A stretch of DNA of 46,680 nt. Origin: a bacterium (GTDB lineage Bacteria > Patescibacteriota > UBA1384 > XYA2-FULL-43-10 > JAKAMI01). The translations under genes were made by a program, and so were the position numbers. A model generated the notes under the pieces. It was not told where the DNA came from. It saw only the letters and a program-made list of their open reading frames with translations, and ran no database searches. Shown in pieces: positions 37,336 through 46,445 of the stretch (position 1 is the first letter of the stretch; every line of letters begins with the position of its first letter). The stretch covers positions 1 through 46,680 of the forward strand of contig JAKAMI010000005.1 of NCBI GenBank assembly GCA_021812945.1, read 5' to 3'.

Positions 37336-38019
37336 CTACATTACCATGTTTTTATCAATGCTTTTTATCTCCCCGGGCTTTAGATCACCCAGTTTGAGCC
37401 TGCCTATTTGAATGCGTTTGAGACTAATCACCCCCAGATTAAGTTCTACGCTCATTTTACGTAATTGACGGTTATACCCTTGGTGAAGGGTGATTTTGAA
37501 CACATTTGACCTTTCCCTCACCACCTTGTCGGCACGCATTAACTTTCCATCGATATTTAATCCCGATAAAAATCTCTCGGGTACTTTTTTTAGGTTTTCG
37601 GGACTGCCGGAAAGAGTAAGTTGATACACTTTTTCGATCTCTACGGAAGGGTGAGAAAGCCTCTCGATAAAATTTCCGTCGTTGGTTAAAATCATCAGGC
37701 CTTCCGAACCCATATCCAAACGACCGGCGTATGACAACGACTTATCAACCTCTCCGGTTGAATATATAGTTTCTCTGTCGTGTTCGTCGGACTTGGTTGC
37801 GATAACACCAACCGGTTTATAATAAGCAAGATATCGGAGCGCCCCGGGCTTTACTTTTTCACCGTCAACCTCGATATTGTCCTCATCGCCGACCGTATCA
37901 CCGAGATTTGCCAAGAGTCCGTTGATCCTTATTCGTCGACTTCTGATTGCCTCATCGGCCGAGCGGCGCGAAAACAAACCGGTTGAGGCAAGATATTTGT
38001 TGAGTCTCGTCTTAGTCAT
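37336..38019 (-). CDS. RluB/RsuA-family 16S or 23S pseudouridine synthase
   Basis: A 227-residue protein. An N-terminal S4 RNA-binding domain (RLNKYLASTGLFSRRSADEAI, region 4-24) precedes the synthase fold with the catalytic Asp in YAGRLDMGSEGLMILTND (near 96). TLHQGYNRQLRKM follows near 190. It isomerises uridine in rRNA; RluB (23S) is the best guess. It overlaps the aspS stop by 8 nt, so translation is coupled. Confidence 0.9.
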   Translation of the reverse strand: MTKTRLNKYLASTGLFSRRSADEAIRSRRIRINGLLANLGDTVGDEDNIEVDGEKVKPGALRYLAYYKPVGVIATKSDEHDRETIYSTGEVDKSLSYAGRLDMGSEGLMILTNDGNFIERLSHPSVEIEKVYQLTLSGSPENLKKVPERFLSGLNIDGKLMRADKVVRERSNVFKITLHQGYNRQLRKMSVELNLGVISLKRIQIGRLKLGDLKPGEIKSIDKNMVM

Positions 38020-39445
38020 TTGTCTCAGTGTCAGCAGTTTTTAACGCCTTGCCTTTGGCTTCCTTGGAAAGTTCGATATGAACGTCTTTCAGCTGTTTCT
38101 CCGAAATCGGAGAAGGCGCTCCCATCAGAGGATCTCTAGCGTCGCCCGTCTTCGGGAAAGCCATCGCCTCCCGAATTACTTCCTCCCCTGCCAAAATCGT
38201 TACAAGTCGATCCAATCCGCTGGCTATCCCGCCATGCGGCGGCGCGCCAAATTCAAATGCCTCAAGCATGTGTCCGAAACGTCTATTTTTCTCCTCTTCT
38301 GAAACGCCCAGGAGCTTGAATATTTTTTCTTGAATATCTCTTTTGTGGATCCTAACGGATCCGCCAGCAACCTCGAAGCCGTTCAAAACCAGATCGTAAG
38401 CGTAGGCGCGAACCTTTTCGGGCTCTTTGTCCAGCATCTCCAAATCCTCCGCTCTAGGCATGGTAAATGGATGATGCGACGACACTAATTTCTTTTCGGA
38501 GGCGGAATATTTGAACAACGGCGCGCCCACAATCCAGACAAAGGCCAATTCGTTTTTGTCGCCTTTATCTTTACGAAGATCGGGTTTGTCGCTTTGATAC
38601 TTTTCCATAGAGTCTTTGTAGGAAATTCGAGGAAACGGCGCCATGGCTATGCGCTTTTCGGGACATACGGCTTTAGTCAGGTCCGTCATCAACGACTCGG
38701 TGAGCTTCAAGATATCTTCCTCTTCGACAAAACTCATTTCCAGATCGAGCTGAGTGAACTCCGGCTGCCTATCCCCTCTCTGATCCTCGTCGCGAAAACA
38801 ACGAGCAATTTGAAAATATTTTTCGATTCCCGCCACCATCAAAAGTTGCTTGAATTGCTGCGGACTCTGGGGCAATACGTAAAATTCTCCCGAAAAAAGT
38901 CTTGAGGGGACGACAAATTCGCGGGCGCCCTCAGGGGTCGACTTGGTCAGATACGGCGTCTCGATCTCCCGAAAATCTTGACTCCACAAATATTCTCGGA
39001 TAAACCGGATAATGTGGTGGCGCAACGTGATGTTTTTTACCATCCTGTCCGATCTAAGATCAAGATAGCGGTACTTTAGCCGCAGCTCCTCTTCGACTTT
39101 AGAGGTATCCTTATCAACTTCAAACGGCGGAGTTTTGGACTCGTTTAATACTTCTAAGTCCGCGGCCTCCATTTCAACGGTACCGGTCACAAGATTTTTG
39201 TTAATCAATTTTTCGGGACGTGCCTTGACTTTTCCGACAATACTCAAAACCCACTCGGGACGCACTTCCGAGACCTTTTCGTAGGCTCGGGATCCCGGGA
39301 CAAAAACTATCTGCAGTTTTCCGGTGCGATCTCTCAGATCGATAAAAACGATCTTGCCGTGATCGCGCCGCGTCTCAACCCAGCCCATAATTGTCACTTC
39401 CTCACCGATTTTGTTTATTGTATCCGCAACCATAGTTCGGTTCAT
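38012..39445 (-). CDS. aspS: Aspartyl-tRNA synthetase, bacterial type without GAD domain
   Basis: A 477-residue class II synthetase (E. coli AspRS has 590). N-terminal OB fold (VTIMGWVETRRDHGKIVFIDLRD, region 17-39), motif 2 FRDEDQRGDRQPEFTQLDLE near 214, motif 3 GLDRLVTILAG near 421. Between YQSDKPDLR (near 274) and FVWIVGAPLFKY there are fewer than 10 residues instead of the about 120-residue GAD insertion domain. Active-site residues are intact. GAGAGG lies 5 nt before the ATG at 39445. It lies between pheT and the pseudouridine synthase on one strand. Confidence 0.95.
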   Translation of the reverse strand: MNRTMVADTINKIGEEVTIMGWVETRRDHGKIVFIDLRDRTGKLQIVFVPGSRAYEKVSEVRPEWVLSIVGKVKARPEKLINKNLVTGTVEMEAADLEVLNESKTPPFEVDKDTSKVEEELRLKYRYLDLRSDRMVKNITLRHHIIRFIREYLWSQDFREIETPYLTKSTPEGAREFVVPSRLFSGEFYVLPQSPQQFKQLLMVAGIEKYFQIARCFRDEDQRGDRQPEFTQLDLEMSFVEEEDILKLTESLMTDLTKAVCPEKRIAMAPFPRISYKDSMEKYQSDKPDLRKDKGDKNELAFVWIVGAPLFKYSASEKKLVSSHHPFTMPRAEDLEMLDKEPEKVRAYAYDLVLNGFEVAGGSVRIHKRDIQEKIFKLLGVSEEEKNRRFGHMLEAFEFGAPPHGGIASGLDRLVTILAGEEVIREAMAFPKTGDARDPLMGAPSPISEKQLKDVHIELSKEAKGKALKTADTETND

Positions 39446-39496
39446 CTTAACCTCTCAATATTTATGTCTTATTGCCATCCTAAACAATGACAAACA

Positions 39497-41719
39497 TCAG
39501 CTTCGCAGTTTTGCGCCAAAATATTTTGATAATTTATTTATTATTTTTTTAATTTCATCGTCGGCTTCTTGATCTGTAAGGGTCTTTGTTAAATCCTGCA
39601 GATCAAGATGGAAAGCCAGGCTCTTTTTGCCCGCACCGAGTTTTTCGGATCGAAATTCATCGAAAAGTTCAACACGATTGACCTTGTTGGATGAGTCAAA
39701 TATGGATTTATTGATATCTTCAGAATTGATTTTCTCATCAACTATGATTGCAATATCTCGGTTGGCGGACGGGTATTTTGAGACCTGTCTATAGACTATC
39801 TCTTTTTTGGGCCAGACGATATCCGTAACCGTCAAACCGAGGCTGGAAATATCGGATTCTACAAAATACACAAAGTTTTTACGGAATTTGTAGCGAAATT
39901 TGCTTTGGTCGACCAAGACCGGGTCCGGAACCGGCAAATGTTTTTTGATCGTTTCGATAATCGCTAAAATCTCTTTCTGGTTTTGACCGGCAAGCATAAG
40001 ACCAAGCTTAGTTGTTTCAGATTTCTTATTAAAGACCCGGCCTATTTCAAAAGTGTAAATAGTGGGAAAACTCGAATTTCTAGCGGTAAGTTTGGCAAGT
40101 CCGCCAAATAAGGATTGTCTTAAATATTTGTTTTCAGGCTGTACCGGGTTTTTGACCTCCAAAGCAGACTCAATGTCGATGTCGAGAGCGGCAACATCAT
40201 GACTGGAAACAAAAGGATAACTTATCGATTCGGTCAGGCCGCAAAAGACAAGTTTGTCTTTTAGGGATTCTTGGTAAAAGTAATCGCTACGCCTCGGCTT
40301 CTCTGACTTTGGCAAAGGCAAATGTTTGAGATTCTCTGATCCGTACAACCTGCCCACTTCCTCAGCCAGATCCTGCCACAGCCCAATGTCGTGGCGAAAA
40401 GCCGGAACAGTTGCGAATCCGTCGTGAACCTCGAAACAAAGCCGCCGCAAGTATTGGTTGATCTCCTCTTCGGTTAGTTTGAGACCGAGGAGATTGTTTA
40501 TTTTATCGTACTCGATATTGACTTCGTTAGCCGGAATATTTGTCTCGTTTTTAACAATGCCCGATAAAATGTTACCGCCCGCAACCTCCTTTATCAAGTT
40601 CGCCGCTTTATTTATGGCGTATTCAACCAGGCTCGAATCGATTCCGCGTTCAAATCTATAACTGGCATCGGAGGAAATGCCAAGCTGCTTGGAACTGCGG
40701 CGGATGTTTACGGCGTTAAATACCGCCGCCTCCAGGACAATATCTTGTGTCTCCGCGCCTATAGCCGAATCTTGCCCGCCCATGATTCCGGCCAGAGCTA
40801 TCGGCCGCTTGGAATCTGCAATGACCAGATCATTTTCAGTCAACCGGTACTTTTTTGCATCCAACGCTATGAACGGCTCGTTCTTTTCAGCTTTTCTAAC
40901 AACGATATTGCGACCCTCAACCTTGTCATAATCAAACGCATGTAAAGGCTGGCCGATGTCATACATAATATAGTTGGTAACGTCGACTATGTTATTTACC
41001 GGTTTTAGGCCGATGCTAGTCAGCCGATTTTTTAGCCAGTCCGGCGAATCTCCGACTTTTAGGTGTTTGATGACTCTGGCATAATATTTTGAACAAGACT
41101 TGTCCTCAATATTTACTGAGACGGCGCCGGAAGTTTTATGACTGCTCATAGAGAGCGAGATTGGTTCTTTCTGGATGCTTTTCTTATACTTTGCCGCCAG
41201 TTCTCTGGCTATTCCCAAATGCGACAAGAGATCGCCGCGGTTCGGAGTAACTTCGGTTTGAAAAACAACATCCAAAACGGAAACGGAGCTAAGTTTCGAT
41301 CCAAGTGGCAGGCGGTCATCCAGCAGCATAATGCCGGTGTGATCCTGCCCTAACCCCAGCTCTTTCTCCGAACAAAGCATACCGAAAGATTTTACGCCTC
41401 TAATCTCGACTTCCTTTATCTCAAGACCGTTGATCCTAGCTCCGATCCGAGCTAAAGGCACTTTTTGTCCGGCTTCGATGTTTGGAGCGCCGCAGACTAT
41501 TTGAAGTTTTTCGCTACCGTCGTCAATCGTTGCTATTCTTAGTTTGTCCGCGTTGGGATGAGGCTCGATATTTACTATCTTTGCCGCGACGATTTTGTCG
41601 TCCAGCCGGCCGGTAATCTCCTCAACCTCCGTCCCCAAGGCGGTCAAATCCGAAGCTAGCTCCTCAGGCGAGGGCAGATCTTTCAGATAATCTTGTAGCC
41701 AGCTGTAACTAAACTTCAT
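39497..41719 (-). CDS. pheT: Phenylalanyl-tRNA synthetase beta subunit
   Basis: A 740-residue PheT with an N-terminal EMAP/OB tRNA-binding domain (VNIEPHPNADKLRIATID near 49), B3/B4 editing domain (VDVTNYIMYDIGQPLHAFD near 243), B5 domain and a C-terminal ferredoxin-fold anticodon-binding domain. The last is marked by the B7/8-type core VYRQVSKYPSANRDIAI near 645. It partners PheS as an alpha2beta2 tetramer. It starts 13 nt after the frameshifted TIM-barrel gene; a TTAGG lies 8 nt before the ATG. Confidence 0.95.
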   Translation of the reverse strand: MKFSYSWLQDYLKDLPSPEELASDLTALGTEVEEITGRLDDKIVAAKIVNIEPHPNADKLRIATIDDGSEKLQIVCGAPNIEAGQKVPLARIGARINGLEIKEVEIRGVKSFGMLCSEKELGLGQDHTGIMLLDDRLPLGSKLSSVSVLDVVFQTEVTPNRGDLLSHLGIARELAAKYKKSIQKEPISLSMSSHKTSGAVSVNIEDKSCSKYYARVIKHLKVGDSPDWLKNRLTSIGLKPVNNIVDVTNYIMYDIGQPLHAFDYDKVEGRNIVVRKAEKNEPFIALDAKKYRLTENDLVIADSKRPIALAGIMGGQDSAIGAETQDIVLEAAVFNAVNIRRSSKQLGISSDASYRFERGIDSSLVEYAINKAANLIKEVAGGNILSGIVKNETNIPANEVNIEYDKINNLLGLKLTEEEINQYLRRLCFEVHDGFATVPAFRHDIGLWQDLAEEVGRLYGSENLKHLPLPKSEKPRRSDYFYQESLKDKLVFCGLTESISYPFVSSHDVAALDIDIESALEVKNPVQPENKYLRQSLFGGLAKLTARNSSFPTIYTFEIGRVFNKKSETTKLGLMLAGQNQKEILAIIETIKKHLPVPDPVLVDQSKFRYKFRKNFVYFVESDISSLGLTVTDIVWPKKEIVYRQVSKYPSANRDIAIIVDEKINSEDINKSIFDSSNKVNRVELFDEFRSEKLGAGKKSLAFHLDLQDLTKTLTDQEADDEIKKIINKLSKYFGAKLRS

Positions 41720-41732
41720 AAGTACCTAAGGG

Positions 41733-42511
41733 TTATAAGGAATTCAACAGTACTGCCCATGATTTCTTAATATCCTCGGTTTGAAGAATTTCCAGACTCA
41801 TGAAACCGGAGTATTGAATTCTTTTTAAGGTTGAGATTAGTTTCTTCAAGTTCAGCTGTCCATTCTTGTGGAAACCGTAATGCGCCTTTCCATCTTTAAG
41901 GGCATTATGGAGATGGATATTGACTATCCGATCCTTATTTAATTCAATAAAACTGAGATAGTCGTCACCGTTTTGGATGCAGTGTCCTATATCCAAGGTA
42001 AATTTAACCGCGGGAAACAAAGATTTGATCCTCTCAAGATCGCTTAAGAAAACGGGGTATGATATTTGGGTGGCTTTTTGCGCGGAAATGTTCTCAACCG
42101 AGACTACTAAACGACTACCTGCGTAACCATATAACTCGTTTAAGCAATTGATAAGCTGTTTTTCGGTGTCGGTCCGGGTTTGGAATAACGGAAAGGAGCC
42201 GCCGTGGATTGTTATGATCTTTGCTCCAAGTTTATCGACTTTTTAATTGTTGCGAGTGATGCTGTATTTATTGAATTATGCGATGACACTAAAGATAAAT
42301 TTATAAAAGGCGCATGGACAATAACCTCGTAGCCCGAGAGAAAACTTTTCAATAATTGTAGCTCTTTGTCACTTATATCGGTTTCTTCAGCCCAAATCTC
42401 TATAAAATCAAGCTGATCAAAACCGGATAATGAGTCAAAGTCCGCTACCCATTGTTTGGTATCTTTCGAAACAAGATGCATGAAAAGCCCTAGTTTGAAT
42501 CTTTTTTTCAT
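41733..42511 (-). pseudogene. Sugar-phosphate isomerase/endonuclease IV-like TIM barrel, frameshifted
   Basis: Two frames on the minus strand together form one 259-residue TIM-barrel protein of the xylose-isomerase/AP-endonuclease-2 family. The N-terminal part (to about residue 93) ends at TIKKS. The rest resumes at VDKLGAKIITIHGG and continues to ENIS, LDIGHC, IHLHNA and SLEIL, so all metal-ligand positions survive. The break is a run of five A (plus 42240-42244 as T) where six would keep frame; a -1 slip on T-AAA-AAG also restores it. It could be a recent mutation, an assembly error, or programmed frameshifting. It lies between pheS and pheT. Confidence 0.75.
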
Positions 42512-42569
42512 TATTTAACCAATCTTGTCGATCAGACGCGTCTCAGGGTTTTTCATATTCGTATCGATA

Positions 42570-43253
42570 TTAAAACTGTTTTAGAAACCTTAGGTCTCCG
42601 GCATAAAAGTTGCGGATGTCTTCTATCCCGTATTTCAAAAGGACGAAGCGATCGATGCCCAGTCCGAAGGCGAAACCGGAAACTTTTTCGGCATCCAGAC
42701 CCATATTTTTGATCACTTTAGGGTGAACCATCCCCGAACCCAACATCTCCATCCACTTGCCCTTAAACTTGATGTCAACATCAAAACCGGGCTCGACAAA
42801 GGGATAATGATGCGGACGAAAGCGAACTTCGATATTTTCACCTAGAATTTCTTTGAAGTAGGTTTCAAGAGTCCAGAAAAGATGCCCCACTCTGACGTCT
42901 TTGTCCAAATAAAGCGCGTCCATCTGATAAAATGTGGCTTCGTGCGTTGCATCGGTCGCCTCATTTCTATAACATCTCCCCGGTATGATAACCCTGATTG
43001 GAAGTTTTTTTTCCTTTCCGGCGTGAATCTGGCCGCTGGAGGTATGAGTCCTCAAGACTCGACCATCGGTCAAATAAAAGGTATCCTGGATGTCTCGCGA
43101 TGGGTGGTCGGCAGAGACATTAAGAGAGTCGAAGTTGTACCACTCCGTCTCCACTTCGGGACTTTTATAGACTTCAAAACCCAAACTGTCGAAGATTTTT
43201 ACAGTCTGGCGCAAGAAAACAGTGATGGGGTGAAGATTGCCTTTAGTAATCAT
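42570..43253 (-). CDS. pheS: Phenylalanyl-tRNA synthetase alpha subunit, N-terminally short
   Basis: A 227-residue PheS core beginning at MITKGNLHPITVFLRQ. Motif 2 is GRCYRNEATDATHEATFYQ near 103, the phenylalanine pocket lies near VEPGFDVDI, and motif 3 is GFAFGLGIDRFVLLKYG near 195. Bacterial PheS normally has about 330 residues, with roughly 90 residues of N-terminal coiled coil that contact tRNA; these are missing here. The catalytic core is complete. The ATG at 43253 overlaps the upstream membrane-protein gene by 11 nt. Confidence 0.93.
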   Translation of the reverse strand: MITKGNLHPITVFLRQTVKIFDSLGFEVYKSPEVETEWYNFDSLNVSADHPSRDIQDTFYLTDGRVLRTHTSSGQIHAGKEKKLPIRVIIPGRCYRNEATDATHEATFYQMDALYLDKDVRVGHLFWTLETYFKEILGENIEVRFRPHHYPFVEPGFDVDIKFKGKWMEMLGSGMVHPKVIKNMGLDAEKVSGFAFGLGIDRFVLLKYGIEDIRNFYAGDLRFLKQF

Positions 43254-43644
43254 GAATGCGTTTAAGCTTCTTGACTTGTTTAGTCTCAAAAAATAACTCC
43301 AGTAAAACTATGGCCACCATGATTGAGGATCCTATCCATAGGTCCAGTATCCCAAGTCCCTTCAATAGAAATAAGACAGTTAAGGCTATTGAAACGAAAA
43401 ACGCTTGCCTTAGTGAGGGAAAGTAAAAACTTAAAGAGTATCTGCTTTTAAGAACGTTGCACTTGACGGAGTAAAGTACTAGGGTAAATAACGCCGTTAA
43501 GGTCACCAGAAGGGAGAGATAAAATCCGATAAAAACGGCTGTAGCCGAATTTGCCGGATCGTTATTGGCTATGATCACCAAAAGTGAGGCCAGACCGACT
43601 AAAAGCAGACTCGTATTAAAAAACAGTAAGGAAATGATTCTCAC
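43243..43644 (-). CDS. Four-helix membrane protein of unknown function
   Basis: A 133-residue product with four hydrophobic segments (about 5-25, 36-60, 78-98, 101-120) and a basic C-terminus (KQVKKLKRIHDY). The GTG start at 43644 lies 6 nt after an extended -10 (TGATATGAT) and has no Shine-Dalgarno, which suggests a leaderless transcript heading the pheS unit. The 3' end overlaps pheS. I recognise no family. Confidence 0.65.
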   Translation of the reverse strand: MRIISLLFFNTSLLLVGLASLLVIIANNDPANSATAVFIGFYLSLLVTLTALFTLVLYSVKCNVLKSRYSLSFYFPSLRQAFFVSIALTVLFLLKGLGILDLWIGSSIMVAIVLLELFFETKQVKKLKRIHDY

Positions 43645-43650
43645 GACTTA

Positions 43651-43659
43651 ATCATATCA
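43651..43659 (-). promoter_or_regulatory. Extended -10 of the membrane protein/pheS unit (leaderless)
   Basis: On the minus strand TGA-TATGAT (43659-43651), then TAAGTC and the GTG at 43644. The -35 candidate TGGATA (43679-43674) lies at 17-nt spacing. Confidence 0.6.
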
Positions 43660-43698
43660 AAACATCATCAACTTATCCAGACCGAAAGCGAATTGTTA

Positions 43699-43965
43699 TT
43701 AGATTTCAAAAATAAACTCTAAGTATGGGGCATTTTTTAGCTTGAGAGAATGCGCTGTTAGAAACCGGTACCGGTCCTTCTTTTTGGAGATTGTATCGAA
43801 TATTTTGCGGTCGCCGATAACCTTGAGCCAGACTTTAGCTCTTTGCAAGTCTTCCGATATGACCACATCAAAAACCGTGACTATAGCATCCGGATAGTCT
43901 TGCAGAAAATATTTACTAAGTATTTTGGCAATCTCCTTTGAGATCGCCTCCTGCCTCTTACTCAT
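43699..43965 (-). CDS. rbfA: Ribosome-binding factor A
   Basis: An 88-residue KH-like protein (MSKRQEAISKEIAKILSK start, DVVISEDLQRAKVWLKV near 33, RFLTAHSLKLKNAPYLEFIFE end). It helps late 30S maturation around the 16S 5' end. It is shorter than E. coli RbfA (133). It overlaps the stop of the ABC exporter gene by 8 nt. Confidence 0.88.
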   Translation of the reverse strand: MSKRQEAISKEIAKILSKYFLQDYPDAIVTVFDVVISEDLQRAKVWLKVIGDRKIFDTISKKKDRYRFLTAHSLKLKNAPYLEFIFEI

Positions 43966-45889
43966 AGATCCTCATGGCTTCAAAAGCTGACATACGTTTA
44001 GATTTGCGTATCGGGGAGATAGCGGCGATCAGACACATTATTAAGCTGACTGCAAATACCGTCATTATCAGATTGAAATCGGGTTGTACCAGATAGACTT
44101 GGCTGGGAGAAATTCCCGAAATAAGCATAACAATTTTAAGAAATGAATATGTTAAATAGTTCACAACCAAAAACAACACTTGGGAGCCCGCTCCGCCAAG
44201 GATTGATATGTAAATAGCCTGAATAATGAATATTCTGGACAGATCGGTCGGATTGATACCGAGAGCTTTCAAAATCCCTAGCTCGTGGAAGTTTTCATAC
44301 AGAGACAGGTTGAGAAGCGACAGTATACTGTAGATGGCCAAGACGATGACAACTAAGGCTATAATAATGAAGATGATTTGAATAACCAGAAATGTGTTGG
44401 CAACCTTTGTTTGATTCTCGCTCTGCTGGCTGGCTGAAAGATTTATGCCTTCGATTTGGGCATTGACCTGATCCCGACTAAAAGCCGGGTTGGTTAGGAC
44501 GTTAAAATAATCGTAGTTCGCTTTGCCCAGACTATCCAGCGGGAGATAAACGGTAGGAATCTCGCCCTCGGACATGATTCCGCTATTTTGATAGACGAAA
44601 GATTTTCCCGATTGGCTATCGGTGAGTCTGATATTTTTCTTCAAAAGGGTGAATTCATCGGTGTTTAGTAGTCTGGTCAAATCCTCTGAAACCATTATTT
44701 CTTTGGTCCCGGGTGCATATTCTTGACCGCTTAAAATTTTTACCCCCGAGGCCGCCAGATCGTCGCCCCCGATGCACTTGATGGCTACATTGACTTTCGT
44801 TCCATCAAGTTCCACTATGCCGGTAGAATACTGCACGGGCATGACTCGATTGATAGAGGACAATTGCTTCAAATCGGTGATAGAGTTGTTATTTAGAGCG
44901 CCTGTCGAGCCGCTTCTTAGCGACACCTTAACGATATTGTTTGCGCTTCCGGAAACCTGGGACTTATTGAGATTGATGATGTTAATGGTCATAATAACCG
45001 ACAGAAGCATTGCAGTCAGGCCTACGGCCAAAAATGAGACGGCCAAAAATGATTTATTGCGGGATTTATTAAAGAGGCGCCAAGCATAGCTCAGCTGTAA
45101 AGATAATCTTGCCCAAATGCTTGGCTTGGTCAATTTGTAGCTGCCGATGTCGGTTTTATTACTGCAAAGCGAGGAGTGATTGGTTTCGCTTTTTTTGACT
45201 GAGCCATCCTCCAGAAAAATTACTCGATCGGCAAAGCTCAGATAGTTTGGATTATGCGTTACCAGTACCACACTGCGATTTTGTTTGTGGCAGATTGATG
45301 ATAAAAGATCAATGACAGCATAACCGCGGCTTTGGTCAAGATTTCCGGTCGGCTCATCCGCCAGTATCAGTCCCGGATCAGCCACAATAGCTCTGGCTAT
45401 GGCCACCCTTTGGCGTTCTCCTCCCGATAATTCGTTGACGAGTCTCTTGCTGTAATCTTTCAGTCCCAGACTATTAATACATTCAGTGATCCGCTTTTCG
45501 GAATCTTTCCTTAGGATGTATGACAGTCTCAGCGGCAAAGCGATATTGTCCTCAACAGTCATACTATCTATGAGATTGTAGTTTTGAAATATGTAACCGA
45601 TCCGTTGCCGGCGAAGCTTTGCCCGTTCCCGCCTGTTGTAGCCGGAAATATTCTCGCCGTTAAAATAAATGTTGCCGCTGTTAATTTTTTCCAAACCTGA
45701 AATACAGTTTAAGAGGGTAGTCTTGCCGGCGCCGGACGGGCCGAACACCACCAGGAATTCGCAGCTATTGACGTCTATTTTAAGGTCTGAGAGGGCTTTG
45801 ATTTTGATTTTTCCAAGATCGTAAATCTTGTCGATGTTGTCGACTTGCAGGAGAGTACCGCTATTATTTTTCGGCTTTTCCTCCGCCAA
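43958..45889 (-). CDS. MacB-like ABC exporter (ATPase-permease fusion)
   Basis: A 643-residue fusion. Residues 1-225 are an ABC ATPase (Walker A GPSGAGKTTLLN near 51, signature LSGGERQRVAIARAI near 154, Walker B LILADEPTGNLD near 174). Then follow TM1 near 278-305, an extracytoplasmic MacB-type domain (about 310-490) and three C-terminal helices of the FtsX type (about 500-530, 555-585, 605-628). MacB-type pumps export peptides, lipoproteins or antibiotics by mechanotransmission. The start is TTG 45889, chosen for GGGAGGGG 5 nt upstream. No outer-membrane or periplasmic partner is nearby. Confidence 0.92.
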   Translation of the reverse strand: MAEEKPKNNSGTLLQVDNIDKIYDLGKIKIKALSDLKIDVNSCEFLVVFGPSGAGKTTLLNCISGLEKINSGNIYFNGENISGYNRRERAKLRRQRIGYIFQNYNLIDSMTVEDNIALPLRLSYILRKDSEKRITECINSLGLKDYSKRLVNELSGGERQRVAIARAIVADPGLILADEPTGNLDQSRGYAVIDLLSSICHKQNRSVVLVTHNPNYLSFADRVIFLEDGSVKKSETNHSSLCSNKTDIGSYKLTKPSIWARLSLQLSYAWRLFNKSRNKSFLAVSFLAVGLTAMLLSVIMTINIINLNKSQVSGSANNIVKVSLRSGSTGALNNNSITDLKQLSSINRVMPVQYSTGIVELDGTKVNVAIKCIGGDDLAASGVKILSGQEYAPGTKEIMVSEDLTRLLNTDEFTLLKKNIRLTDSQSGKSFVYQNSGIMSEGEIPTVYLPLDSLGKANYDYFNVLTNPAFSRDQVNAQIEGINLSASQQSENQTKVANTFLVIQIIFIIIALVVIVLAIYSILSLLNLSLYENFHELGILKALGINPTDLSRIFIIQAIYISILGGAGSQVLFLVVNYLTYSFLKIVMLISGISPSQVYLVQPDFNLIMTVFAVSLIMCLIAAISPIRKSKRMSAFEAMRIYE

Positions 45890-46051
45890 TTACCCCTCCC
45901 GTTCGCCAAAGGCGAACTTTCCCTACAAATACAGAGTCGTATCGTAATTGATTGCCTAACCGTAGTCTACGAGCAAATGAGTTTTTTATAGATCCCTATT
46001 TGTACTTTTGTAAGATTTGTACTTTCGTGAGGGGTTAAAATTCTCAAAATT
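45890..46051. repeat. Spacer before rpsI with 'ttgtacttttgtaag...actttcgtgagggg' repeat
   Basis: Matches the family at 26011-26146 and 16370-16412. A TTCGCCAAAGGCGAA palindrome lies at 45902-45917. No gene is seen. Confidence 0.5.
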
Positions 46052-46441
46052 TTATCTCTTTGACCATTGCGGGGCCTTGCGAGCTCGTTTTAGTCCGTAT
46101 TTCTTTCTTTCTTTCTCCCTCGGGTCGCGGGTTAGAAGACCCGACTTCTTAAGGGACAATCTAGAATCCAGATCTTTTTTAACCAAAGCCCTTGAAATTC
46201 CGAGCCGTATGGCTGAGAGTTGGCTCGCTTTACCGCCGCCGGTGACTTTGGCGATTACATCAAGCTTCCCCAAATTGTTGGTTACCTGAAGAGGTTTTTT
46301 TAGGGACTCGGTAATTTCGGATTTCTTTTCGTTTATAAGCAGCTCTCCTCCGCCAAAAGATAGTTTCACTAGAGCAATGGCGGTTTTTCGCCTGCCGGTT
46401 GCATAAAAATATTTATCGGATTTAGGTTTCGCTTCTGCCAT
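46052..46441 (-). CDS. rpsI: 30S ribosomal protein S9
   Basis: A 129-residue S9 (YFYATGRRKTAIALVKL near 12, DVIAKVTGGGKASQLSAIRLGISRAL (region 61-86), KSGLLTRDPREKERKKYG near 98, C-terminal APQWSKR). The C-terminal Lys-Arg tail reaches the P-site tRNA anticodon. Its ATG lies 4 nt after the rplM stop, the usual rplM-rpsI pair. Confidence 0.96.
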   Translation of the reverse strand: MAEAKPKSDKYFYATGRRKTAIALVKLSFGGGELLINEKKSEITESLKKPLQVTNNLGKLDVIAKVTGGGKASQLSAIRLGISRALVKKDLDSRLSLKKSGLLTRDPREKERKKYGLKRARKAPQWSKR

Positions 46442-46445
46442 AGGA

